Positions 55,585 through 64,000 of a stretch of 64,000 nucleotides of DNA are shown piece by piece; position 1 is the stretch's first letter; the number at the start of each line of letters is the position of its first letter. Origin of the DNA: Candidatus Rubrivivax defluviihabitans (GTDB taxonomy: Bacteria; Pseudomonadota; Gammaproteobacteria; Burkholderiales; Burkholderiaceae_C). The stretch covers positions 186,001-250,000 of the forward strand of contig JADJMW010000001.1 of NCBI GenBank assembly GCA_016709385.1, given 5' to 3'. Made by a program: the position numbers and the translations under genes. The notes under the pieces were generated by a model. It searched no databases. It had not been told where the DNA came from and was given only the letters and a program-made list of their open reading frames with translations.

Positions 55585-56559
55585 ATGCTGCTCGAGATCT
55601 TCCACGAGACGCGCTACGACTATGCTGCGCCGGTGACGCTGGCGCACCACCTGGCGCACCTGCAGCCGCTGGAAGACGCCCACCAGCAGTTGCTGGCCTT
55701 CGACCTGGACATCGACCCGGTGCCCGCGCAGCGCCGCGACAGCCGCGACGCGATGGGCAATGCGCAGCGCCATTTCAGCCTGCTGCTGCCGCACGCCCGC
55801 CTGCATGTGCGCGCCAGCAGCCGCGTGCGCGTGCAAGCGCGCTTTGCCGGCCTGCAGCCGGCGCTCTCGCCGGCCTGGGACGAGGTGGCGCAAAGCCTGC
55901 GCTATGTGGCTCGCGCGCCGTTCAGGCCCGAGGTCGAATTCGCCATGCCCTCGCCCTACGTGCCGCGGCTGGGGGTCTTGCGCGAATTTGCGGCGCCCAG
56001 CCTGCCGCCGGGCCGGCCGCTGGCCGAGGCGGCGCTGGAGCTGATGCATCGCATCCACACCGGCTTCGCCTACGACAGCGCGAGCACCGAGATCGACACC
56101 CCGCTGGCGCAGGTGGTGGCGCAGCGGCGCGGCGTGTGCCAGGATTTCGCCCACCTGATGGCCGGCGCACTGCGCATGTGGGGACTGCCGGCGCGCTACG
56201 TCAGCGGCTACCTGCTCACGCAGGCCCCGGAAGGCGGCGCGCAGATGCTGGGCGCCGACGCCTCGCATGCCTGGGTGCAGGTCTGGTGCCCCGGGACGCC
56301 CGGCGTGGCGGCCGCAGGCCCGGGCGCCGGCTGGCTGGACCTGGACCCCACCAACGACCTCGTCCCCGGCAGCGGCCATGTGCGGCTGGCGGTGGGGCGA
56401 GACTATGCCGACGTGACGCCGCTGCGCGGCGTCATCCGCGGCGGCGGCGGCAGCCACACGCTGAACGTGGCCGTGCGCACGCGCGTGGTCGAAGCGGCAG
56501 CCGATGCGGCACCCGAAGCGGGCCCGCGACTTGCTATTGTGCATTCACAGGAAAGCTGA
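55585..56559 (+). CDS. Transglutaminase family protein
   Basis: 324-residue cysteine-protease-fold protein. The N-terminal beta domain reads LEIFHETRYDYAAPVTLAHH. The core triad is Cys185 in RRGVCQDFAHLMAGALR, His228 in ADASHAWVQVWCPG and Asp254 in WLDLDPTNDL. The ATG at 55585 follows the previous stop by 2 bp; a GTG at 55579 overlapping that stop is also possible. It sits between the fused ATP-grasp/alpha-E gene and the second ATP-grasp gene, spaced by 6 bp. It may act as peptidase or amide transferase on the product of the ligases. Confidence 0.9.
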   Translation: MLLEIFHETRYDYAAPVTLAHHLAHLQPLEDAHQQLLAFDLDIDPVPAQRRDSRDAMGNAQRHFSLLLPHARLHVRASSRVRVQARFAGLQPALSPAWDEVAQSLRYVARAPFRPEVEFAMPSPYVPRLGVLREFAAPSLPPGRPLAEAALELMHRIHTGFAYDSASTEIDTPLAQVVAQRRGVCQDFAHLMAGALRMWGLPARYVSGYLLTQAPEGGAQMLGADASHAWVQVWCPGTPGVAAAGPGAGWLDLDPTNDLVPGSGHVRLAVGRDYADVTPLRGVIRGGGGSHTLNVAVRTRVVEAAADAAPEAGPRLAIVHSQES

Positions 56560-56565
56560 ACCACC

Positions 56566-58002
56566 ATGAAGGCGCCTTTCGACGAGATGTGCACCCCCGC
56601 CGGGGAGGTGCGCAACCATTACCGCGTCTACGACCGCTGGCTCGAGCGCCAGCCGCCCGAAACCATGCGCTCGCGGCGCGACGAGGCGGAGATGATCTTC
56701 CGCCGCGTCGGCATCACCTTCGCCGTCTACGGCGCGAAGGACGAGGACGGCGCGGGCACCGAGCGGCTGATTCCCTTCGACCTCATCCCGCGCGTGATTC
56801 CCGGCCACGAGTGGGCGACCATGGAAGCCGGGCTGCGCCAGCGCGTGACGGCGCTGAACCGTTTCATCCACGACGTCTACCACGGCCAGGAGATCCTGAA
56901 GGCCGGCATCGTGCCGGCCGACCAGGTGCTGAGAAACAGCCAGTTCCGCCCCGAGATGATGGGCGTGGAGGTGCCGGGCAACGTCTATTCGCACATCTCG
57001 GGCATCGACATCGTGCGCGCCGGCAATGCCGACGGCTCCGGCAGCTACTACGTGCTGGAAGACAACCTGCGCGTGCCCAGCGGCGTGAGCTACATGCTGG
57101 AAGACCGCAAGATGATGATGCGGCTGTTCCCCGAACTGTTCAGCATGCACCGTGTCGCGCCGGTGGCGCACTACCCCGACCTGTTGCTGGAGACGCTTCG
57201 CGCGGTGGCGCCGGCCGGCGTCAACGATCCCGCGGTGGTGGTGCTGACCCCCGGCATGTACAACAGCGCCTATTTCGAGCACGCCTTCCTGGCGCAGCAG
57301 ATGGGGGTGGAACTCGTCGAGGGCCAGGACCTCTTCGTCAAGGAAGGCTTCGTCTTCATGCGCACCACGCAGGGCCCCAAGCGCGTGGACGTGATCTACC
57401 GCCGCGTCGACGATGACTTCCTCGACCCCCAGGCCTTCCGGCCAGACAGCACGCTGGGCTGCGCCGGACTGCTCGACGTCTACCGCGCCGGCAACGTGAC
57501 GCTCGCCAACGCCATCGGCACCGGCATCGCCGACGACAAGAGCATCTACCCCTATGTGCCGAAGCTGGTGGAGTTCTACCTGGGCGAAAAGCCCATCCTG
57601 CACAACGTGCCCACCTACCAGTGCCGCGATGCCGAAGACCTGGCCTACGTGCTGGCGAACATGGGTGAGCTGGTGGTCAAGGAAGTGCATGGCGCCGGCG
57701 GCTACGGCATGCTCGTCGGCCCGGCCGCCACGCGGGCCGAGATCGACGACTTCCGCGCCGTGCTGCAGGCCAACCCGGGCAACTACATCGCGCAGCCCAC
57801 GCTCAGCCTGTCCACCTGCCCCACCTTCGTGGAAAGCGGCATCGCGCCGCGCCACATCGACCTGCGTCCCTTCGTGCTGTCGGGCAAGGAGGTGCAGATG
57901 GTGCCCGGCGGCCTGACGCGCGTGGCGCTGAAAGAGGGCTCGCTGGTCGTCAATTCGTCGCAGGGCGGCGGCACGAAGGACACCTGGGTGCTCGAGGACT
58001 GA
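56566..58002 (+). CDS. Circularly permuted type 2 ATP-grasp protein
   Basis: 478-residue stand-alone ATP-grasp ligase (DUF404-DUF407). Conserved parts: RVGITFAVYGAKDEDG, LIPFDLIPRVIPGHEWATME, NGxY-type YYVLEDNLRVPSGVSYMLED, VVVLTPGMYNSAYFEHAFLA, VVKEVHGAGGYGMLVGP and MVPGGLTRVALKEG. It is related to the N-terminal half of the fused protein at 53024-55582, so the cluster holds two ligases. The ATG lies 6 bp after the transglutaminase stop. An alpha-E gene follows, after a truncated copy of its own start. Confidence 0.92.
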   Translation: MKAPFDEMCTPAGEVRNHYRVYDRWLERQPPETMRSRRDEAEMIFRRVGITFAVYGAKDEDGAGTERLIPFDLIPRVIPGHEWATMEAGLRQRVTALNRFIHDVYHGQEILKAGIVPADQVLRNSQFRPEMMGVEVPGNVYSHISGIDIVRAGNADGSGSYYVLEDNLRVPSGVSYMLEDRKMMMRLFPELFSMHRVAPVAHYPDLLLETLRAVAPAGVNDPAVVVLTPGMYNSAYFEHAFLAQQMGVELVEGQDLFVKEGFVFMRTTQGPKRVDVIYRRVDDDFLDPQAFRPDSTLGCAGLLDVYRAGNVTLANAIGTGIADDKSIYPYVPKLVEFYLGEKPILHNVPTYQCRDAEDLAYVLANMGELVVKEVHGAGGYGMLVGPAATRAEIDDFRAVLQANPGNYIAQPTLSLSTCPTFVESGIAPRHIDLRPFVLSGKEVQMVPGGLTRVALKEGSLVVNSSQGGGTKDTWVLED

Positions 58003-58017
58003 AGGGAGAACCGACCA

Positions 58018-58149
58018 TGCTGTCTAGAACCGCCGACCATTTGTTCTGGATGGCCCGCTACATGGAGCGGACCGGTCAAGCGCGAAGCGCTTGCGGCGAA
58101 GCCACAACACCGCGGTGCGCGCCAGCGCACGCTGGATTTTCGGCCTGAA
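58018..58149 (+). pseudogene. Truncated 5' copy of the alpha-E gene
   Basis: The first 18 codons encode MLSRTADHLFWMARYMER, identical in protein to the intact alpha-E start at 58160. The DNA differs at 11 third or synonymous positions. The frame then becomes unrelated and ends after 43 codons. The break falls at GGACCG, where a palindrome-bearing insert begins. A Shine-Dalgarno-like AGGGAGA precedes it, so a 43-residue peptide might be made. Confidence 0.8.
58078..58130. repeat. Pair of short hairpins inside the duplicated alpha-E start
   Basis: AAGCGC-GAA-GCGCTT at 58078-58092 and GTGCGC-GCCA-GCGCAC at 58115-58130, each with perfect 6-bp arms. The first looks like a REP-type palindrome inserted into the older gene copy. 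Confidence 0.55.
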
Positions 58150-58159
58150 GGAGTCGGCG

Positions 58160-59122
58160 ATGCTCTCGCGCACGGCAGATCATTTGTTTTGGATGGCTCG
58201 TTATATGGAGCGGGCCGAAAATACAGCCCGCATGCTGGACGTGAACTACCAGACCAGTCTGCTGCCGCAGTCGGCCGACATGACCGAGCAGGGCTGGCGC
58301 GGGCTGCTGTCGATCAGCGAACTCACCGGCAGCTATGCCCAGAAGCACCCGAACGTGAGTGCCGTGCCCGTCATGGAATTCATGGTGCTGGACGAGACCA
58401 ATCCGTCGAGCATCGTGTCCTGCCTGCGCGCCGCGCGCGAGAACGCGCGCGCCGTGCGCGGTGCGCTCACCACCGAGGTGTGGGAGACGCAGAACCAGAC
58501 CTGGCTCGAATTCAACCGCCTGCTGCGCGAGGGCGCCTTCGACCGCGACCCCGGGGCCTTCTTCGAATGGGTCAAGTTCCGCTCGCACCTGTCGCGCGGC
58601 GTCACCGTGGGCACCATGCTGCAGGACGAAGCCTTGCACTTCCTGCGCATCGGCACCTTCCTGGAACGCGCCGACAACACGGCGCGGCTGCTCGACGTGA
58701 AGTTCCACGCCCTGGCCGGCGAGTATTTCGGCGCCGGCCACGTCAAGGAAAGCCAGGAGGTGGACTTCTACCACTGGAGCGCGATCCTGCGTTCGGTCTC
58801 CGGCTTCGAGGTCTACCGCAAGGTCTACCGCAACGTCATCCGCCCGGAACGCGTGGCGGAATTGCTGATCCTGCGCCCCGACATGCCGCGCTCGCTGGCC
58901 GCGTGCATGAACGAGGTGGTGCTCAATCTGCAACTGGTGGCCAACCAGGGCAGCAGCGAGACGCTGCGCCGTGCCGGTCGGCTGCGTTCCGACCTGCAGT
59001 ACGGCCGCATCGACGAGATCCTGGCCACCGGCCTGCACGCCTACCTGACGCAGTTCCTCGACCGCGTGGGCGACCTCGGCGTGGGCATCAGCCGCGACTT
59101 CCTGGTGCCGATGGCGGCCTGA
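58160..59122 (+). CDS. Alpha-E domain protein
   Basis: 320-residue all-helical alpha-E protein (DUF403), the usual partner of circularly permuted ATP-grasp ligases. Start MLSRTADHLFWMARYMERAE, then MLDVNYQTSLLP, the central FFEWVKFRSHLSRGVTVGTM, and LRIGTFLERADNTARLLDVK, a second conserved E-R-x-D/E-N motif. The ATG at 58160 has AAGGAG 8 bp upstream. Codons 2-25 are noticeably more AT-rich than the rest of the operon. The family is predicted to assist or complete the amide-forming reaction; no activity is established. Confidence 0.9.
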   Translation: MLSRTADHLFWMARYMERAENTARMLDVNYQTSLLPQSADMTEQGWRGLLSISELTGSYAQKHPNVSAVPVMEFMVLDETNPSSIVSCLRAARENARAVRGALTTEVWETQNQTWLEFNRLLREGAFDRDPGAFFEWVKFRSHLSRGVTVGTMLQDEALHFLRIGTFLERADNTARLLDVKFHALAGEYFGAGHVKESQEVDFYHWSAILRSVSGFEVYRKVYRNVIRPERVAELLILRPDMPRSLAACMNEVVLNLQLVANQGSSETLRRAGRLRSDLQYGRIDEILATGLHAYLTQFLDRVGDLGVGISRDFLVPMAA

Positions 59123-59283
59123 GGGCGCTGCACGATGCGCTTCGGTGCGGCTGCCCTGACGGGCCCGCGATTCACTGCGAGCCCGGCCCGAAGCGTCTCG
59201 ACCGCTGCGACCTGCGGCGCGTGGCGCTGCCGCGCCAGCGGCTGGTGCTGGGCGAGTCGATGTCGGCGCCTGTCTGATGCACC

Positions 59284-61046
59284 TCAGGCCGGCACGTACT
59301 CGATGCCGGTCTGTGCGAGGCCGACGAGGTCGATGTTGTCGGTGTTGTAGGAAAGTTCGGCGGCGAAGACGGCGATCGAGGCCTCGGTGTAGACGTGATG
59401 GACGTCGATGAGGGCGACCAGCTCGGCGCTTTCCTGGGGCGAAGGCGCGACGCCGATGAGGTTGAAGTACATCAGCTCCACCGCCTGCTGGTGCGTGTGC
59501 CCGGCGCCCAGCGCGGCATCCAGCGCCAGCTGCGCCACCTGCTCGTACGACATGCCGGCGTCGAACACGCTCAGGCCGATGCCCACGAACTCGGGGTTGG
59601 CCACGAACGAAGCGCCGAAGACGGCGCCCAGCAGCTTGGCCGTCATCCCGGCCGCGCCGTCCATGTCCAGCGCCACGTGACGGTCCTCGAACTGCAGCCG
59701 CTCGATGCCTTGCAGGTCGATCGTGTACGGGCCACGGTCATCGCTCACGATCCAGCCGCTGTCCTCCCGCGACCAGCCGAAGTGGCTGCTGTCGCCGGCG
59801 AAGACCGCGCGGTCGACGCCCTCGCCACCCTCCAGGCTGTCGTTGCCGGCGCCGCCGCTGAGCGTATCGTCTCCGGCCAGGCCGTAGAGCTGGTCGTCGG
59901 CGCTGGTGCCGGTCAAGGCGTCGGGCCCGGTGGTGCCGAACTGCACCGTTCCCGGGGCCGCCACGCCGTAGTTCAAGCCCGTGTCGGCCAGCCCCGCGAG
60001 GTCGATGCGGGCCTGGTTCAGCGGGTGCTCGGCCGCCAGCAGCGCCAGCGTGGCTTGCGTGAAGACGCCAGTTTCGAGCAGTCCCACGAATTCATCGAGT
60101 TCGGCCGTGCTCGGGGCCATCCCGACGACGTTCTCGTACACCGTGTTCACGAAATCGGTGTTGCCGTGCGAACCGGCCAGCTGCGCAAAACGCGCCGACG
60201 CCGCCGCCAGCGCGGCCAACTCTTCGGCGCTGGCGCCGCTGTCCAGCAGGCTCAGGTAGCTGCCCACCAGGGCTGCATCCTGCAGGGCCGAGGCGCCAAA
60301 CACCGCGCCCACGAGCTTGGCCGCCATGCCGGCGTTGCCGTCGATGTCGTAGGCGACGGCGGTGTCGGCAAAGCGCAACCGCTCGATGCTGCTCAGGCTG
60401 TCGTTGCCGTCGCGGCCGGGGGTCATGTCGTTCACCTGGCGCACGTCGCCGGCCAAGCTGATAGCGTAGTCGGCCCGCACCCCGGTGAAGACGGACGTGT
60501 CGATGCCGCCCAGACCGCTGATGGCGTCGTCACCGCCCAGTCCGGCAAAGGTATTGGCGTCGTCGTCACCCGTGAGCACGTCGTTGCCGCCGGTGGCCTG
60601 GGGTGCCACCGCCACCGCCAGCGCGTAGTCCGGATTGTTGGCCCCGCTGAACGCGTAGACGAGCGCGTAGTAGCTGCCCGCGGCGAGCCCCTCCAGGCTG
60701 ATCGTCTCGAGATTGCTCATGCCGTACGAGTAGTCCAGCAAGGTCGTGCCGTCGCTGCCGTACAACTCCAGGTCCACGTCGCCCAGCGCGTGGTTGAACT
60801 CGACCGAGATCGTGTCGCCGCGGCGTCCTGCGCTGGTCAGCGTGAAGCGGTACCAATCGGGGTCGCCGGACTCGATGCTCAGTGCCGTCTCGGACACGGT
60901 GCCGCTGATGGTGTGCAGGGGCGGCGCGTCCGGCGGGAGGAAGGTACCATCGAGGTCGTGACAGCTCAGGCCTCCGAACAGGTGCCACCGACGTTGCGTA
61001 AGTCCGTGGCGGTGGCAACGGTGTCGTTGTCTTCGAAACGGTCCAT
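59284..61046 (-). pseudogene. RTX/PPC/DUF4214 secreted protein with an N-terminal frameshift
   Basis: The original start is ATG 61046 behind AGGGGG, reading MDRFEDNDTVATATDLRNVG and ending at TGA 60966-60968. The protein continues in another frame as CHDLDGTFLPPDAPPLHTIS and GDPDWYRFTLTSAG (pre-peptidase C-terminal domain). Two RTX calcium-binding segments follow (GGNDVLTGDDDANTFAG; GLAGDDTLSGGAGNDSLEGG) and two DUF4214 repeats, the last at the C-terminus. From the GTG at 60897 a 537-residue product could be made, but without the first ~50 residues. RTX proteins are usually type I secreted; no secretion genes are nearby. Confidence 0.75.
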
Positions 61047-61348
61047 TCTTACCCCCTAAGTTTCTGCGAGCACCAAGGATGTCCGGGTAAACCTCATGTC
61101 AACCCCTGAATCCTCCTTCGCCGGAGTGTAGAGGGGCGACCTGAACGGTCAGCGCATCGGTACCGCTGTCCCCGTGCACCGTGTCACGGTCTGCGGCGGC
61201 CACGCGCACGCTGATCTGGTCGTTGCCGGCCGGGCCAGCCTGCCGTGGCGGGTGGCTCCGGCGTGGCACCTGCGGAAGGTGTGCAGTCGTTTGGTCAGCC
61301 GCCTGCGGTGACCCGTGGGCCTGCGGCAAGCCGCCTATCATCGTCCGC
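61047..61348. other. Intergenic stretch with a possible RTX-like fragment
   Basis: 302 bp between the RTX gene and the S9 peptidase gene. On the minus strand, 61099-61227 reads RVAAADRDTVHGDSGTDALT and similar Asp/Gly-rich residues, suggesting a leftover of a repeat-rich secreted protein. A TATCAT hexamer at 61336-61341 lies 7 bp before the peptidase GTG. Nothing else is recognisable. Confidence 0.35.
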
Positions 61349-63478
61349 GTGCCCCACCTCCCGCTGCTGCTCATGATCTTGCTCACCGCCGCTGCCGCGG
61401 CCCAGACCCCGGCGCCACCCGTTGCGCCGGTCGTGCCGCATGTCGTGAAAAGCCCGCACGGCGACCGCGTCGACGAATACCACTGGCTGCGCGACGACGA
61501 TCCGCAGTCCAAGCGGCCAGAGATCTTGCGCCACCTGCAAGCCGAGAACGCCCATACCGCGGCCATGATGGCGCCGCTGCAGGGCTTGCAGGCGCAGCTG
61601 GCGGCCGAGATGCGGTCGCGCATCCAGGAAGACGAGGACACGCCGCCGGTCTACGACCGGGGCTGGTGGTACTGGCAGGAATTCAAGGCCGGCGCCGAGT
61701 ACCCGGTGCTGATGCGCCAGCGCGGCAGCCCCGAGCGGCCCGATGCGCGCGCGCCGCGCCAGGTGCTGCTGGACCAGCCGGCGCTGGCCGCCGGGCAGGC
61801 CTACTACCGCGTCGGCTCCACGGCCGTCAGCCCCAATGGCGAAATCCTGGCCTGGACCGAGGACACAGGCGGCCGCCGCATCCACACGCTGCGCTTGCGC
61901 AACCTGCGCACCGGCAAGACCTACGCCGATGCCATTCCCGGCGTGCTGGAAGACCTGGCCTGGGCCAACGACAACCGCACGCTGTTCTACGTGCGCCAGG
62001 ACCCGGTCACGCTGCAGAGCGGCCCGGTATGGCGCCATACGCTGGGCACCGAGGCGGCGGCCGACGTGAAGGTATTCGAGGAGGCCGACAAGACGCTCTT
62101 CGTCTCGGTGCACAACAGTGCCTCGGGCCGGTACGTGCTCATCACGGTGACCGGCTTCGACACCGCCGAGACGCGCGTGGTACCCGCCGATGCGCCGCGC
62201 AGCCCCGTGCGCATGGTGCTGGCGCGGCGCGAAAAGGTGCGCCACACGGCCGACCATCTGAAGGGCCGCTGGGTCATCCGCACCAACGAGGGCGCGGTGA
62301 ATTTCAGGCTCGTCAGTGCGCCGCAGCGCGCGCCCGACGAGCGCGGCCGATGGCGCACGCTGGTGCCGGGTCGCGAGCAGGCGACGCTGGAAGATTTCGT
62401 GCTGCTGGAGCGCGGCATCGCGGTGCAGGAGCGCGTGGACGCCGACAGCCGCGTGCGCCTGCTGGCCGGTGGACGCTGGCAGCCGGTGGCGGCCGCGCCG
62501 GCCAGCACCGTGGCGCTGGGCGACAACCGCGACGCACGCGCCGCACACCTGCGTTATACGGTCACTTCGATGGTGCAGCCGCGCGCCACCTGGGACCTGC
62601 ACCTGGCCAGCGGCCGGCGCGTGCTGCGCAAGCTGCAGCCGGTGCCCGGCTACGACGCCGGCCTGTATGCCACCGAACGCTTGTGGGCGCCCGCGCGCGA
62701 CGGCCGGCGCATCCCGGTCACCGTGTCGTGGCGGCGCGACCGCGCGCGCGCCGACGGCACGGCGCCGCTGCTCGTCATCGGCTACGGCGCCTACGGCAGT
62801 TCCTACGACCCCGAGTTCTCGTCCAACCGACCCAGCCTGCTCGACCGCGGCTTCGTCGTCGCGCTGGCCCATGTGCGCGGCGGCGCCGAACTCGGCGAGG
62901 GCTGGTACGAGGACGGCCGGCTGATGAACAAGAAGAATACCTTCAACGATTTCGTCGACGCCACCGACGCGCTGGTGCGCGCCGGCTGGGGCGCGAAGGA
63001 CAAGGTCTTCGCCAGCGGCGGCTCGGCCGGCGGGCTGCTGATGGGCGTGGTGGCCAACGAGGCCGGTTCGCTATACCGCGGCATCGTGCTCGACGTGCCC
63101 TTCGTCGACACCGTGACGACGATGCTCGACGAGACGATTCCGCTCACCGCCAACGAGTGGACGCAGTGGGGCGACCCGCGCGACAGGACAGCGCACGACT
63201 ACATGCTGTCGTATTCGCCCTACGACAATATCCGCGCCCAGGCCTATCCGGCGATGCTGGTGCTGACCGGGCTGTGGGACTCGCAGGTCCAGTATTTCGA
63301 ACCGGTGAAATACGTGGCCCGGCTGCGTGCGAAGAAGACCGACGCCAACCCGCTGCTGCTGCACGTGAACATGGATGCCGGCCATGGCGGCGCTTCGGGG
63401 CGCTTCGAGGTGCTGGACGAGATCGCACGCGAATACGCCTTCCTCATCGACCAGGCCGGGCTGGCCCGGGCCCGCTGA
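61349..63478 (+). CDS. S9 family prolyl oligopeptidase (oligopeptidase-B-like), exported
   Basis: 709-residue serine peptidase. A signal peptide is present (LPLLLMILLTAAAAAQ), so it is probably periplasmic. The N-terminal beta-propeller (DEYHWLRDDDPQSKRPEILR; LAWTEDTGGRRIHTLRL) gates the active site. The catalytic triad is Ser559 in ASGGSAGGLLMG, Asp644 in GLWDSQVQY and His679 in DAGHGGASGR. The start is the GTG at 61349, which gives the signal peptide directly; an internal Met nine codons later is an alternative. It is convergent with the transglycosylase gene. Confidence 0.9.
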   Translation: MPHLPLLLMILLTAAAAAQTPAPPVAPVVPHVVKSPHGDRVDEYHWLRDDDPQSKRPEILRHLQAENAHTAAMMAPLQGLQAQLAAEMRSRIQEDEDTPPVYDRGWWYWQEFKAGAEYPVLMRQRGSPERPDARAPRQVLLDQPALAAGQAYYRVGSTAVSPNGEILAWTEDTGGRRIHTLRLRNLRTGKTYADAIPGVLEDLAWANDNRTLFYVRQDPVTLQSGPVWRHTLGTEAAADVKVFEEADKTLFVSVHNSASGRYVLITVTGFDTAETRVVPADAPRSPVRMVLARREKVRHTADHLKGRWVIRTNEGAVNFRLVSAPQRAPDERGRWRTLVPGREQATLEDFVLLERGIAVQERVDADSRVRLLAGGRWQPVAAAPASTVALGDNRDARAAHLRYTVTSMVQPRATWDLHLASGRRVLRKLQPVPGYDAGLYATERLWAPARDGRRIPVTVSWRRDRARADGTAPLLVIGYGAYGSSYDPEFSSNRPSLLDRGFVVALAHVRGGAELGEGWYEDGRLMNKKNTFNDFVDATDALVRAGWGAKDKVFASGGSAGGLLMGVVANEAGSLYRGIVLDVPFVDTVTTMLDETIPLTANEWTQWGDPRDRTAHDYMLSYSPYDNIRAQAYPAMLVLTGLWDSQVQYFEPVKYVARLRAKKTDANPLLLHVNMDAGHGGASGRFEVLDEIAREYAFLIDQAGLARAR

Positions 63479-63514
63479 GGGGTTTCCTCCGATGAGTGGG
63501 AGAAGGGGCCATCC

Positions 63515-64000
63515 TCAGCGCGCAGCGCGCGCGACGGCCACCGCGCGGCCGAGCTCGATCACCGCCAGCGCGTAGTAACTCGACTGGTTGTAGCGCGTGA
63601 CGGCGTAGAAATTCTGCGTCCCGGCCACGTAGCTGGGTGCCAGCTCGCCGTTGTGCAGTTCCACCAGAGCCAGCGGTCCGGCGTGCGCGCGACCGGCGTC
63701 GCCGAGCACCGCGCCGCGTTCGGCAAACTGCGCCGCGCTGAAGGTGGGCACGATGTCGGGGCCGAGCAGCAGCGCGCGGTTGGCGGCGTCCACCGGCACG
63801 GCCACCGCATGGTGCGTGTCCAGTCCGGTCTGCCAGCCGTGGACCTGCAGGTAGCGGGCCACGCTGCCGACCGCGTCGGCGGCGCTGGACTGCAGGTCGA
63901 CGTGGCCGTCGCCGTCGTGGTCCACTGCCCAGCGGTTGACGCTGCCGGGCATGAACTGCGGCAGGCCCATGGCGCCGGCGAACGAACCCTTCACGGCCTG
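63515..64000 (-). CDS. mltB: Lytic murein transglycosylase B-like protein, start beyond window
   Basis: C-terminal 160 or so residues of an MltB-type transglycosylase that cleaves peptidoglycan to 1,6-anhydromuropeptides. The diagnostic QAVKGSFAGAMGLPQFMPGS begins at the window edge, followed by DHDGDGHVDLQSSAADAVGS and ARYLQVHGWQ. The C-terminal NFYAVTRYNQSSYYALAVIE is also typical. The N-terminal part with the catalytic Glu lies beyond position 64000. Confidence 0.9.
   Translation of the reverse strand, partial: QAVKGSFAGAMGLPQFMPGSVNRWAVDHDGDGHVDLQSSAADAVGSVARYLQVHGWQTGLDTHHAVAVPVDAANRALLLGPDIVPTFSAAQFAERGAVLGDAGRAHAGPLALVELHNGELAPSYVAGTQNFYAVTRYNQSSYYALAVIELGRAVAVARAAR

Noticed and set aside
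59123..59283. Short open frames after the alpha-E gene that might encode a small protein.
   Set aside because: No family similarity, no Shine-Dalgarno sequence, and typical GC-shadow composition.

Overview
The window is about 70% GC, densely packed and mostly in chromosomal housekeeping order. The gene content points to a betaproteobacterium of the Burkholderiales, probably of the Rubrivivax/Leptothrix/Ideonella type (inference). Supporting signs are the waaA-tolC-pcm cluster, dapA-bamC, a PEP-CTERM protein, a KorABC-like 2-oxoacid oxidoreductase and frequent GTG starts. No prophage, integrase, IS element or CRISPR array is visible.

Layout. 1-2.5 kb: end of a phosphomannomutase/phosphoglucomutase gene, then waaA. 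2.5-9.9 kb (minus): a tripartite RND efflux cluster (TetR regulator, adaptor, pump, Pcm-like methyltransferase, TolC-like channel) with a palindromic operator before tetR. 10-17.7 kb: uppP, trmB, a DUF3047 protein coupled to a phospholipase-D lipoprotein, tRNA-Gly(CCC), a degenerate GGDEF protein, an HpcH/HpaI aldolase and gabD. 17.8-25.8 kb: alaS, a SEC-C protein, coaBC-dut, a SlyD-like isomerase, a ribosomal-oxygenase-like cupin protein and a small lipoprotein with a strong terminator. 25.9-30 kb (minus): MFS transporter (frameshifted), a 42-residue membrane protein, a methyltransferase, dapA and bamC.

30.0-37.8 kb is the accessory heart of the window. Seven small two-gene modules, mostly toxin-antitoxin (TA) pairs, surround parE and parC (topoisomerase IV). 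They are BrnTA, RHH/PIN, ParE-toxin/RHH, TumE/TumA, DUF5615/DUF433, DUF4160/DUF2442 and Phd/VapC. Four of the toxins are visibly broken, each in a different way, while every partner antitoxin is intact. Between the modules lie fragments of parE itself: two decayed pieces, and a 317-bp 5' copy that differs from the working gene almost only at synonymous sites. Four copies of an 18-bp motif of the form GGGGTC-N-GG-N-C-Y-TAARTG sit at module borders. This looks like a hotspot built by repeated recombination in front of parE.

37.8-49.4 kb: parC, an NAD(P)H/FAD/FeS oxidoreductase with a fused gamma-alpha-beta 2-oxoacid:ferredoxin oxidoreductase, a PEP-CTERM protein, dsbB-ridA and comEC. 49.5-59.1 kb: a five-gene plus-strand cluster of two transglutaminase-like proteins, two circularly permuted ATP-grasp proteins and two alpha-E domains (one fused, one separate). 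This is a predicted peptide-forming or peptide-modifying system of unknown product. It contains a second truncated 5' gene copy with mainly synonymous divergence. 59.3-64 kb: a frameshifted RTX/DUF4214 protein, an S9 prolyl oligopeptidase and the start-truncated end of a lytic transglycosylase gene.
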